Positions 11,280 to 21,432 of a stretch of 64,000 nt of DNA are shown one piece after another. The notes beneath the pieces were generated by a model. The model was given only the letters and a program-made list of their open reading frames with translations. It was not told the origin of the DNA and made no database searches. Position numbers and translations under genes: made by a program. Within the stretch, counting starts at the first letter, position 1, and the number at the start of each line of letters is the position of its first letter. The stretch is from Takakia lepidozioides (taxonomy: Eukaryota > Streptophyta > Takakiopsida > Takakiales > Takakiaceae): assembly GCA_030704615.1 (NCBI GenBank), contig CM060731.1, positions 3,286,001-3,350,000 on the forward strand, read 5' to 3'.

Positions 11280-13193
11280 TGAGATATCTCTGTAGAAGCA
11301 CTTTTGGACTCAGAGGCTTCAGCATGTTTTATTGACAAAAACTTTGCGAAGCAACACAATTTAACGCTCGTAAAGAAAAAACTCTCGGCCCCCGTTGAAG
11401 TCATCGATGGACGACCGTTAGCATCAAGAAATGTTGACCATGAAACTCGACCACTTGAAGTGAAGCTTGAAGATCAAACATCACATATTGTTTCAACATC
11501 ATTCCGTCTCCAACGAATCCTATGATCCTTGGACTTCCCTGGTTCCTTGGAGCTACAGCTTTCATGAGAGCTACCAAAAAAGATGCGGTATTTGTATTTT
11601 ATGCGACTCCGATCAAAACCACAACAAACAAAATACTTCGACATTACCCCACTCAATATCAAGATTTCAAGGATGTCTTCGAGAAGAAAAATACAGACAT
11701 ATTGCCAGAACATCGACCTTATGACTGTGCAATTGAGTTACAAGAAGGAGCCCAATCACCATTCGGCCGAATCTATAACTTATCCCAGACGGAGTTGGCT
11801 GCATTACATGAGTATATTGATGAAAATTTGTCGAAAAAACTTCATCCGACATTCAAAATCACCTGCAGGGGCGTCTATCTTGATTGTGAAAAAAAATGAC
11901 GGATCATTACGTATGTGTGTGGACTATCGCGGTCTCAACAAAGTCACAATTAAGAATCGTTATCCGTTGCCGCTGATTTATGGGCTTCTCGACCAACTGA
12001 GACCAGCGAAGATTTTCACCAAAATTGACTTGAGATGAGCTTATAACCTTGTACGGATAAAAGAAGGAGACAAATGGAAAATAGATTTTCGAACAAGGTA
12101 TGGACATTTTGAATACAGTGTTATGCCTTTCGGTCTTACAAATGCTCCAGCAATTTTCCAACATATGATGAATGACATATTTCGAAATTTTTAAATGACT
12201 TTGTTGTCATCTATTTGGACGACATTTTGATATTTTCACAGAATGAAGAAGAACATGGCCGCCATGTACGCCTTGTCCTTGATAAATTAAGAGAAAGAGG
12301 ACTATATTATGCCAAGTTGAAAAAATGTCTTTTCCATCAATCTGAGGTCGAAAATCTGGGCTACATTATTTTCGACAAAGGCGTCTTTATGGATCAGAAG
12401 AAAATACAACCGTGATCGAGTGGATTAAACCAACTTCGGTCCGAGATGTACAATATTTTCTGGGATTTGCAAATTTCTATAGAATCTTCATTAATGACTA
12501 CTCCAAAATTGCTGCACCATTGACACGACTCACAATGAATGACAAATTTGTATGGGACGAGAAGGCTGACCAAACATTTAAAAGGTTGAAGCAGACATTT
12601 ATAACGGCTCCAATACTGGTACATGCAGACCCATCTAAACCATTCTTTTTGGAAGCAGATGCATCGGACTTTGCACTTGATGCAGTACTCTATCAATACG
12701 GTACAGATGGCCGACTCCACCCTGTTGGTTTTCGTTCTCACAAATTTTCCGCTGCGGAGATCAATTATGAAATCCATGACAAATAACTTCTAGCGATTAT
12801 CGATGCTTTTGAAGAGTGACATCATCTATTGGAGGGAGCTAAACATCAGGTCACTGTCTATACCGATAACAAAAACCTCGAGTATGAGTGTTCGTGTTTT
12901 GAATCGATGTCAAGCGAGATGGAGTATGTCACTAGGAAGGTTTGATTTTGTTATTACCTACCGTCCCGGACATCTTCAAGGAAAACTAGATGCTCTTTCT
13001 CGACGATCGTATCTTGCGCCAAAAGAAAGGGATGCAGATGTCCACCTATGACGATGCAGAGATCATAAAGGAGATTCAGAAAGCATTGAAGAGCGACCAA
13101 TTTGCTACGACACTACGAAGTCAACTAAATCAACCTCGAGACAACCCACATGTTACAAACGACTTCGAATTCAAAGATGACTTACTTTATTTC
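11280..13193 (+). pseudogene. pol: pol of Y+ (protease, RT, RNase H), truncated
   Basis: The order is protease (LLDSEASACFIDKNFAKQ, with the usual Asp-Ser-Gly altered to Asp-Ser-Glu), then RT with [20 protein letters not shown] (about 11925) and the catalytic [12 protein letters not shown] (about 12208-12243), then RNase H with LEADASDFALDAVLYQYG (about 12650). The frame changes repeatedly. Coding ends at 13193 (FKDDLLYF), just before the integrase zinc-binding domain, where the end of the Y- LTR begins. The RT sequence resembles chromoviruses of the Tcn1 type, known from fungi and non-seed plants; that placement is by eye. Confidence 0.8.
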
Positions 13194-13228
13194 TGTCAAG
13201 GACGAGAACATGACTGAACACAAACAAG
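13194..13228 (-). repeat. Last 35 bp of the Y- 3' LTR
   Basis: This 35-bp stretch, starting TGTCAAGGACGAGAACATGA on the plus strand, matches the LTR terminus at 20418-20452 with two differences. It is separated from the rest of the same LTR (14996-15698) by the 13229-14995 insertion. Confidence 0.75.
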
Positions 13229-13235
13229 TTGTTTC

Positions 13236-13773
13236 CGGAAAATGCGCAGTAAACTTGCATGGGCACTGGTGTGCATCATGGATGTTGTCCACAAGAACGG
13301 TGTCCTGCACAATGACTTATCCCCCGACAACATCTTGTTGCATTTTCCAGATGGCACCGAGTAGATCAAGATTGGGGTGTGTGATTAGGGCTTAGCCACC
13401 CCATTGGGCATATACAAAGCCTCGTCGTACCAGTTTGAAAACCAAGACAAGCTGGACCGGGAACTCGCGAAAAGATGGTGGATGGAAAAAGATATTGCAT
13501 CGGTTTTCAATGCGAATGCCCCCCCCCCCCCCCAAGGACATGACGTCGGAGGCCTTTGCCATTGGGAAGATAGCGGTACGATTAAATGACGGCGCTCATT
13601 ATGATCAAAGTATGTTCCAGGCCCAATTTACGGGAGGTTGTTGGCATTCAATGCTACAAAGGTTGTACGACAACAACAAGAATGAGAGAGTCACATTAGC
13701 TCATGTAGTACTTCGGTTCACGGGCAAGCCATTCAATTGGCCTGAGCCAGAAGACGTATATAGGACGGAGTAG
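13236..13773 (+). pseudogene. Protein-kinase-like gene fragment
   Basis: In one frame from 13236 there is a kinase catalytic loop (GVLHNDLSPDNILLHF, 13299-13346) followed by IKIGVCD-stop-GLA. The stop (TAG) replaces the Trp of a D-W-G version of the DFG motif, as judged from the fuller copy at 54710-56217. A second TAG precedes it. The frame shifts at a 15-C run (13519-13533), then continues SEAFAIGKIA to the C-terminal FNWPEPEDVYRTE, matching SETFAIGKIA and FNWPEPKN in the other copy. The N-lobe is absent. This is a dead captured fragment of the kinase-like family found near 55 kb. Confidence 0.75.
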
Positions 13774-13855
13774 ACCATAGTCTCGTAGATATGAGATTTC
13801 TGGCTGTACAATGGTTCTTTTATGAAGACATAACTCAATTTTGATCGTGCATGTA

Positions 13856-14391
13856 ATAAATAAAGTCCCATTGTAAATACTACATTGCATATGCTCGACC
13901 TTGGCACCTGTCATCGCAACATAAATGGTTTGTGTACTGGCTCACTGTTTATATTTGTAATATTCCAAGGTTTCGGATAGGGTTATGAGAAAACGATATA
14001 TTAATTCCGTAGGAGTTACACAACAAACGTCTCCTCTCATTCAACTGTGCGACACTACCATGAGAGGCATGGATCGGAAAGTAATAGGTGCACATACGAC
14101 CTCTGAACGTTTGATACTAGATCTCTACTTAAACGTGCGGAGGTCGCATGTACACCTATTATTTTTTTATCCATGCCACTCATGGTAGTATCGCACAGTT
14201 GAATGAGATATGGAACGTTTGTTGTCTAACTCCTATGGATCCAATATATCATTTTCTTAGTACCCTGTTAGAAACATTGAAACATTCGTAGTTACAAACA
14301 GTGCCACAATACACGGCCGGTTTTGTTGAAATGACATTTGTGAGGTTCGAGCGTATGCAATTTATTATTTACAACGGAATTTTATTTACTC
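13856..14391. repeat. Large imperfect inverted repeat (hairpin 1)
   Basis: The left arm (about 13856-14100) and the complement of the right arm (about 14141-14391) align throughout. Shared blocks include AATAAATAAAGTCCC/GAGTAAATAAAATTCC, TTGCATATGCTCGACC/TTGCATACGCTCGAACC, and TCATTCAACTGTGCGA (exact). The loop is about 40 bp. It lies 83 bp after the stop of the kinase fragment. It is either a foldback/MITE-type element or an inverted duplication able to yield a long hairpin RNA. Confidence 0.8.
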
Positions 14392-14439
14392 GGGGGACCG
14401 GTACTGCTATTGGAGCACAACTGATGGTGCAAGTTCTAT

Positions 14440-14860
14440 ATTGATTGGAGCTGTCACAACCAATGTCAACAATCATATTTACGGTAAGGTGTTTCATGCT
14501 ATTGTTGATCCTCTAGCTGAATTCTGTAGTACTCTTTTTGTTATTCTCATGCCAACGTCCTTTGAGACTGTGATGTTCAAACGGACGTATCAGCCACCCC
14601 GGCCAGCTTGCAGGCTGCAGCCATGGCCCACCATAAATTGAATGAATTGGAGATTTTGTGTGAAGTTCCTGGTTTCATGTCCGTGGTGGCTGATATGGAA
14701 TTCGGAATATGGCAGTCGCAGTGGACCTGATGTTGTTGGCATGGGAGTAGCAAAACGATTCCTAAATAATTCAGTTACATGAACATCGGCAGTATGAAAC
14801 ACCTTGCAGTACATATGATTCTTGAGATTGTTTGCACGGATTATTTGTGTTTGTGTTTTC
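14440..14860. repeat. Large imperfect inverted repeat (hairpin 2)
   Basis: The left arm (about 14455-14607) matches the complement of the right arm (about 14665-14850). Shared blocks include AATCATAT.TAC.G.AAGG, AAGGTGTTTCAT, CTGAATT, CCCATGCCAAC/CTCATGCCAAC and TATCAGCCACC. The loop is about 60 bp. It is directly next to hairpin 1 but unrelated to it in sequence as far as I can see. Confidence 0.7.
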
Positions 14861-14995
14861 AAGTGACGAACATTTCCGCCATGGTGCGGAAGACGTGCAT
14901 TGACCACATTAAACGGTTGATGTGATACCATTTTATAAATGTATCACATCGCATTTGTGAAAATGTATCACATGATCCGTTCCATGTGGCCTACG

Positions 14996-15698
14996 AGAGT
15001 CGACTAGAGGTACAAGACTAGACAAGAAGTCAAGGTCGGCGTGGCCGAATGCATGCTGGTTAAACATGAATCAAGATGATCTTTATAACAATGGACAAGA
15101 GTACAAAATACTGGAACTCGACTCGAATACTGGAATGCTGGAAACTGGGCTAGAGTACTGGAAGCTAGACTGGAGTACTGGGACTAGGAACAAGAGTAGC
15201 TTGAACTTGTGTTGGCGAGACTAAAGAGTGTCCAGTCTCACCTCCTATATATACTAGCTACTAGGAGGTTCCCTAAGAGGCTTCCCTAAAAGAGGTTTCT
15301 TGATGGAGAAGTTTCCAAGGTTAAACAAAGGTTTCTTGATATAAAAGTTTCCTTAAACAAAGGAGGTATCTTGATAGAGAAGTTTCTTTAAACAAAAGAG
15401 GTATCTTGATAGAGAAGTTTCCAAGGTTAAACAAAGGTTTCTTGATGAAAAAGTTTTCTTAAACAAATGAGGTATCTTGATGGAGAAGTTTCTTTAAACA
15501 AAAGAGGTATCTTGATGGAGAAGTTTCCTCCAAATGAAGCTTCTTGAGCATTTTCCCAAGTTACTCTCGGTAATTTGGTAAACTCCCGATAACTAATGGT
15601 AACTTATGATAAATTATGGTAAATTATGATAACTTTTGGTAACTTGGTAATTTCTGGTATTTACTCCTGATAAGTTTCTCTAGGCTATGTTCATGACA
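14996..15698 (-). repeat. 3' LTR of Y- (main part)
   Basis: It starts (minus strand) TGTCATGAACATAGCC at 15698. It contains TAACTTATGATAAATTATGG repeats (15600-15660) and a tandem block of about 40-bp units, GGTATCTTGATGGAGAAG type, at 15285-15535. That block is shorter in the other Y LTRs and makes this LTR the longest copy. Confidence 0.8.
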
Positions 15699-15715
15699 TC
15701 ACCCCCTCTTCTAGC
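15699..15715 (-). promoter_or_regulatory. Polypurine tract of Y-
   Basis: The minus strand reads GCTAGAAGAGGGGGTGA immediately before the LTR start TGTCATG, the usual position of the plus-strand primer. Confidence 0.6.
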
Positions 15716-15904
15716 GCCGAGTTCCTCGAGGAGCGGTAAAATCTTGGACTTGCTTAGAGGTGGGGAACCTCTTTCCTTAGTGTGTATCAGATACACTGAA
15801 TGTGGAGTCTTCACCTCGAAGCTAACTTGGCTGACATCATCGTTGTGACGTCTTATTGACGTGTAGCTCGGGGCTTAGCTGGATATCGTTGATGAAACTC
15901 TTGG

Positions 15905-18900
15905 ACTTTGTCAAATGCATTGGCAAGGTTGGATGAAGGTTCTTACGTTCGTTCGCTGATGTCGTAGCCTTTCCAATGTACGAAATACTCAAGACGTTTA
16001 TACTTGATGCGAGACTCTAGGACTTCATCGACTTCATACTCGATTTTCTGATTGATTTCGATTGGTGGAGGTGGTACGGAAACTCTCCCTGGAATATTTG
16101 ATGGATGATACAACTCCAATAATGAAACATGAAAGATTGGATGGATGCGCATACTTCATGGGAGTTTGAGCCGAAAACTGACCGGATTTATTTGTCGAAT
16201 AATTTTGAATGGTCCCAGGCGTTGATAATCCAACTTCTTTGATGGTCGCGAGGTTTGTATATCCCGTCGAAGAAGCCATACACGATATCCGACCTTGAAC
16301 TGGGGCTGGAGTTGGCGATGTTGATCTGCATACTCATTGTATTGTTTTTGAGCTTCTGCGAGGTGGAATGTAAGCTCCTTGTGAATCGTAGCAAGATGAG
16401 TAGCAAGGCTTTCTACAACAGGACTTCCAACAGTTTTCATGTGGAAAATGTTTGCTCGAGGATGATGACCATAATTGGAGAAAAATGAAGTTTGCTTGGT
16501 CGAAGAATGTATAGTGTTGTTGTAGGCAAACTCAGCCAATGACAGAAGGTCCGTCCAATTATCTTGGTGATAATTTATCGTACAGCGAAGATACTGCTTC
16601 TGGTTTACACGTTCGGTTTGACCATCAGTCTGTGGATGATTAGCTGTAGAGAGATTGATCTTAGTATCCAATATGTGAAATAATCCCCTTCAGAAATTTG
16701 ATATGAACTGTGGTCCTCGATCAGATACGATGTCCTTCGGGAGTCCATGAATGCAGTAGATATTATTGAGGAAGAGTCTTGCAGTTTCCTCGCCGTTAAC
16801 CGTTTTATTACATGGAATGAAATGTGTCATCTTTGTAAAACGATCTACAATAACAATGATTGAATCGGTGGTCTTGGAAATCAGAAGGTCCGTAATAAAG
16901 TCCATAGACACAGACGACCATGGACCATTGAGAATGGGTAATGGTTGAAGAAGGCCGTAAGGTCGATGTCGTGGTCTCTTCGCTCTAACACACGTGTCGC
17001 AAGATCTTATAAATTCTTTCACGAGTTTCCACATCTGCGGCCACCAATAGTCCTTGGATCAATTCCATTGTTTTGTTGAAGCCGAAATGTCATGCAGCCG
17101 GAAGATCATGACATGTTTGAAGAATTCGCAGTTGTGTAGGTCCTGGAGGTACACAGAGAAGTCCCTTGAAATAAAATAAGTCATCTTTGAATTCGAAGTC
17201 GTTTGTAACATGTGGGTTGTCTCGAGGTTGATTTAGTTGACTTCGTAGTGTCGTAGCAAATTGGTCGCTCTTCAGTGCTTTCTGAATATTTTTTATGATC
17301 TCTGCATTGTCATAGATGGACATGGATAGCATATTCAATTGGAGATTTGCTAGTTTCAAGATGATGGATTTCTGTTGGTCAAAAGCTGCATCCCCTTCTT
17401 TTGGCGCAAGATACGATCATCGAGAAAGAACATTTGGTTTTCCTTGAAGATGTCCGGGACGGTAGGTAATAACAAAATCAAACCTTCCTAGTGACATACT
17501 CCATCTCGCTTGACGTCGATTCAAAACACGAACACACATACTCGAGGTTTTTGTTATCGGTATAAACAATGACCTGATGTTTAGCTCCCTCCAATAGATG
17601 ATGTCACTCCTCAAAAGCACCGATAATCGCTAGAAGTTCTTTGTCATGGATTTCATAATTGATCTCCGCAGCGGAAAATTTGTGAAAACGAAAACCAACA
17701 GGGTGGAGTCGGCCATCTGTACCGTATTGAGAGAGTACCGCGTCAAGTGCAAAGTCCAATGCATCTGCTTCAAAAAAGAATGGTTTAGATGGGTCTGCAT
17801 GTACCGGTATTGGAGCCGTTGTAAATGTCTGCTTCAACATTTTAAATGTTTGGTCAGCCTTCTCGTCCCATACAAATTTGTCTTTCCATGTGAGTCGTGT
17901 CAATGGTGCAGCAATTTTGGAGTAGTCCTTGATGAAAATTCTATAGAAATTTGCAAATCCCAGAAAATATTGTATATCTCGGACCGAAGTTGGTTTAATC
18001 CACTCGATGACGGTTTGTATTTTCTTCTGATCCATAAAGACGCCTTTGTCGAAAATAATGTAGCCCATAAATTCGACCTCAGATTGATGGAAAAGATATT
18101 TTTCCAACTTGGCATATAGTCTTTTTCTCTTAATTTATCAAGGACAAGGCGTACATGGTGACCATGTTCTTCTTCATTCTGTGAAAATATCAAAATGTCG
18201 TCCAAATAGATGACTACAAAGTCATCTAAAAATTCTCGAAAGATGTTATTCATTATATGTTGGAAAATTGCTGGAGCATTTGTAAGACCGAAAGGCATAA
18301 CACTGTATTCAAAATGTCCATACCTTGTTGGAAAAGCTGTTTTCCATTCGTCTCCTTCTTGTATCCGTACAAGGTTATAAGCTCATCTCAAGTCAATTTT
18401 GGTGAAAATTTTCGCTGGTCTCAGTTGGTCGAGAAGCCCATAAATCAGCGGCAACGGATATTGATTCTTAATTGTGACTTTGTTGAGACCGCGATAGTCC
18501 ACACACATGCGTAATGATCCGTCATTTTTTTTCACAAACAAGATAGACGCCCCTGCAGGTGATTTTGAATGTCGGATGAAGTTCTTCGACAAATTTTCAT
18601 CAATGTACTCACGTAATGCAGCCAACTCCGTCTGGGATAAGTTATAGATTGGGCCGAATGGTGGTTGGGCTCCTTCTTGTAACTCAATTGCACAGTTATA
18701 AGGTCAATGTTCTGGCAATATGTCTGCATTTTTCTTTTCGAAGACATCCTTGAAATCTTGATATTGAGTGGGTAATGTCGAAATACCTTTGTTTGTTGTG
18801 GTCTTGATCGGAGTCGCATAAAGTGCAAATACCGCATCTTTTTTGGTAACTCTCATGAAAGCTGTAGCTCCAAGGAACAGGGGTTGAATATCTTTGATAT

Positions 18901-19333
18901 TTCTACATTTTTGTCTTGTAGAAATTTTTCGTGATCGCCAGTTGATGTCAGGATTGTGAAGTATGAACCAGGGAAGTCCAAGGATCACAGGATTCGTTGG
19001 AGACTGGATGATGTTGAAAACAATATGTGATGTTTGATCTTCAAGCTTCACTTCAAGTGGTCGAGTTTCATGGTCAACATTTCCTGATGCTAACGGTCGT
19101 CCATCGATGACTTCAACGGGGACTAAGAGTTTCTTTTTTACGAGCGTTAAATTGTGTTGCTTCGCAAAGTTTTTGTCAATAAAACATGTTGAAGCCCCTG
19201 AGTCCAAAAATGTTTCTACAGAGATATCTCGATTTTGCACTCTGTTTTTTACCGGAACTGTGAAGCAAGGTGCAGGGTCTGGAGGTAGAAAGAGACATTT
19301 TTTTTTTGAGGAATTTGTGGTGTCCAGCCACAT
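15905..19333 (-). pseudogene. pol: pol of Y- (PR, RT, RNase H, integrase, chromodomain)
   Basis: On the minus strand: protease with LDSGASTCFIDKNFAKQ (near 19200), RT with [20 protein letters not shown] (near 18480) and [12 protein letters not shown] (near 18200), RNase H with ADALDFALDAVLSQYG (near 17730), integrase with CDTCVRAKRP (near 17000), SMDFITDLL (first Asp), IVSDRGPQF (second Asp, near 16715) and DGQTERVNQ (Glu, near 16620), then a C-terminal chromodomain with VDEVLESRIKYKRLEYFVHW (16040-15980). The chromodomain identifies a chromovirus; it targets integration to modified histones in this family. Several frame changes (near 18620, 18300, 17610, 17080 and 16685) show decay, but all catalytic residues of integrase remain. 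Confidence 0.85.
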
Positions 19334-19373
19334 GGTCCCTACTGTGACTGAACATCTTCGTTTTCCGACCTCC

Positions 19374-20379
19374 TCATATCGAATACTTGAGTTGCGCCCT
19401 GAGCTTGAATCTTCTCTTGTTGGGGCAGTTTAATGTTATGTGATCTTCTTCTCCGCAATATAGGCATAATCCATTCGAGTGTCGTCTTTGTTTTTCTTGT
19501 GGCATCAATGGCTTGAATCGGACAATATCAATATGTATAGGATCAGTACCGGATGTCTGATGGATCGTTGTGTTTGGTGCTGTAGTAGCAGCGGCATGAT
19601 GCATCGTCGACCATCCAGATCGCTTCTCTTGACGTCTTTCGAACAAACGATTATCACATGCAATGACTTGGGTGATGAATTCGCTTAGTGTGCTCACGTT
19701 TGGCATTGTCAGCAACAAATCTTTTACATCCTCTTTTAGCCAACATCGAAACTGACTAATGAGGCTCTTCTCATTCCAGTCAAGGTCGCATGCAAGTTGT
19801 CGAAATTCAGCAGCATAAACGGAAGCAGGACGTGCTCATTGTCGAAGATTTTGCATCTTTGTCCCTGCAACTCTCTCTCTATCATTTTCTCCAAACGTTG
19901 CAATGAAATCGGACATGAATGTTTCAAAATTGTATAGTAAATGCGAATTTCTTTTCTTATAGCGGTGCAAACCAAGATATGGCAGTGCCTGATAGAAGGG
20001 TGCCCACGAATCCCACTTGAATACCTTCATCGGGGTAGCGTTGTGGACGTAGTTGTAGGAACAGTCGTATTTGTTGAACAAAACCGCGAAATCTTGATCT
20101 TGTTCCATCAAATTTCTCAAGCATGCTGATCTTTGGTTCTCTTCTAATCTGTTGAAGAGGAACCGTTGCAGTAGGAGCTGTTGCAGTAAAGACTCGTATG
20201 GTTGAAGATCCATTGTTCGACTCCTTTAACTCTGAAATTTGTTGTTGCAAATTGTGGAGAGCGTTGCCAAGATCTTGAGACTGATCAGCTTGTAATTGGG
20301 CGGTAGAGGTACGAAGTTCTTGCATCTGGAGCTGAAGACTCTGCAATGTGACGACCATTTCCGCAAATGTGTCTTCCAT
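19374..20379 (-). pseudogene. gag: gag of Y- (frameshifted)
   Basis: It starts MEDTFAEMVVTLQSLQLQMQ, close to the Y+ gag. The capsid region contains GFVGTLLSGTAISWFAPL (ending near 19960), then after a frame change FIATFGENDRERVAGTKMQN and LLLTMPNVSTLSEFITQVIA. The zinc knuckle CLYCGEEDHITLNC (about 19470-19430) is intact. The frame breaks near 19960 and 19735. Confidence 0.8.
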
Positions 20380-20417
20380 CTTAATTAACTAAGGAACAAA
20401 CTTAAGTCTCGCCAAAC

Positions 20418-21000
20418 TGTCAAAGACGAGAACATGAATGAACACAAACAAGATATCAGACTAGAGGTACAAGACTAGACAAGAAGTCAAGGTCGGCGTG
20501 GCCAAATGCATGATGGTTAAACATGAATCAAGATGATATTTATAACAATGGACAAGAGTACAAGATACTGGAACTCGACTCGAATACTGAAATGCTGGAA
20601 ACTGGACTGGGGTACCAGATACTGGAAATTGGGCTAGAGTACTGGAAGCTGGACTGGAGTACTGGGACTGAGAACAATAGTAGCTTGAACTTGTGTTGGC
20701 GAGACTGAAGAGTGTCCAGTCTCGCCTCCTATATATACTGGCTACTAGGAGGTTCCCTAAGAGGCTTTCCTAAAAGAGGTTTTTTTATGAAGAAATTTCC
20801 AAGGTTAAACAAAGGTTTCTTGATGGAAAAGTTTCCTTAAACAAAAGAGGTATCTTGATGGAGAAGTTTCCTCCAAAGGAAGCTTCCTGAGCACTTTCCC
20901 AAGTTACTGTCGGTAATTTGGTAAACTCCCGGTAACTAATGGTAACTTATGATAAATCATGGTAAATCATGGTAGATCACGATAACTTTTGATAACTTGG
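20418..21000 (-). repeat. 5' LTR of Y- (start deleted)
   Basis: The LTR end is at 20418 (plus-strand TGTCAAAG), next to the primer site at 20399-20414. Toward 21000 it runs to GATAACTTTTGATAACTTGG and then meets the Y+ LTR in the opposite orientation. The first 50-60 bp of the LTR are missing. Confidence 0.75.
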
Positions 21001-21427
21001 GAATTACCGAGAATTTACCAAATTACCGAGAGTAACTTAGGAAATTGCTCATGAAGCTTCTTTTGGAGGAAACTTCTCCATCAAGAAACCTCCTTTGGGG
21101 AAGTCTCTTAGGAAACCTCCTAGTAGCCAGTATATATAGGAGGCGAGACTTGACACTCTTCAGTCTCGCCAACACAAGTTCAAGCTACTCTTGTTTCCAG
21201 TCCCAGTACTCCAGTCCAGCTTCCAGTACTCTAGTCCAGTTTCCAACATTCCAGTATCCAAGTCAAGTTCCAGTATCTTGTACTCTTGTCCATTGTTATA
21301 AAGATCATCTTGATTCATACCCATCATGCATTCGGCCACGGCGCCACGCCGATCTTGACTTCTTGTCTAGTCTTGTACCTTTAGTCTGATCTCTTGTTTG
21401 TGTTCAGTCATGCTCTCGTCCTTGACA
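21001..21427 (+). repeat. Remnant 3' LTR of Y+
   Basis: It shares the TATATATAGGAGGCGAGACTT box, the TTCCAGTACTCCAGT repeats and the terminal CTTGACA with the 5' LTR at 9573-10108. It lies head-to-head with the Y- LTR, so the pair forms an inverted repeat about the 21000 junction. Confidence 0.75.
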
Positions 21428-21432
21428 CCACG

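Larger units (their letters stand above)
13229..14995. other. 1.77-kb insertion splitting the Y- 3' LTR
   Basis: The LTR sequence stops at CAAACAAG (13228) and resumes at AGAGTCGACTAGAGG (14996). The other LTR copies read CAAACAAG followed directly by AGATCAGACTAGAGG or its variants. The insert holds a kinase-gene fragment and two large inverted repeats. No terminal inverted repeat or clear target duplication was seen, so it may be repair filler or a captured fragment. Confidence 0.65.
13194..21000 (-). mobile_element. Chromovirus-type Ty3/gypsy element Y-
   Basis: This minus-strand copy of the Y family is nested in Y+. The 5' LTR (20418 to about 21000) lost its start by deletion. Gag-pol runs from 20379 down to about 15905, and a polypurine tract precedes the 3' LTR, which is split by the 13229-14995 insert. 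It inserted into Y+ pol after ATTTC (13189-13193). The partner duplication is missing because the 5' LTR start is fused head-to-head to the Y+ 3' LTR near 21000. Confidence 0.8.
9573..21427 (+). mobile_element. Chromovirus-type Ty3/gypsy element Y+, interrupted
   Basis: It comprises a 5' LTR (9573-10108, lacking its first 77 bp, which lie at 38254-38330 on the other strand), primer site, gag and pol to 13193. There the Y- copy is inserted after ATTTC. The distal part of pol, integrase and the start of the 3' LTR are missing; only the last 427 bp of the 3' LTR (21001-21427, ending CTTGACA) remain. The flank after 21427 is CCACG; the flank of the displaced 5' end is CCATG, a near-match to a 5-bp target duplication. 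Confidence 0.75.
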
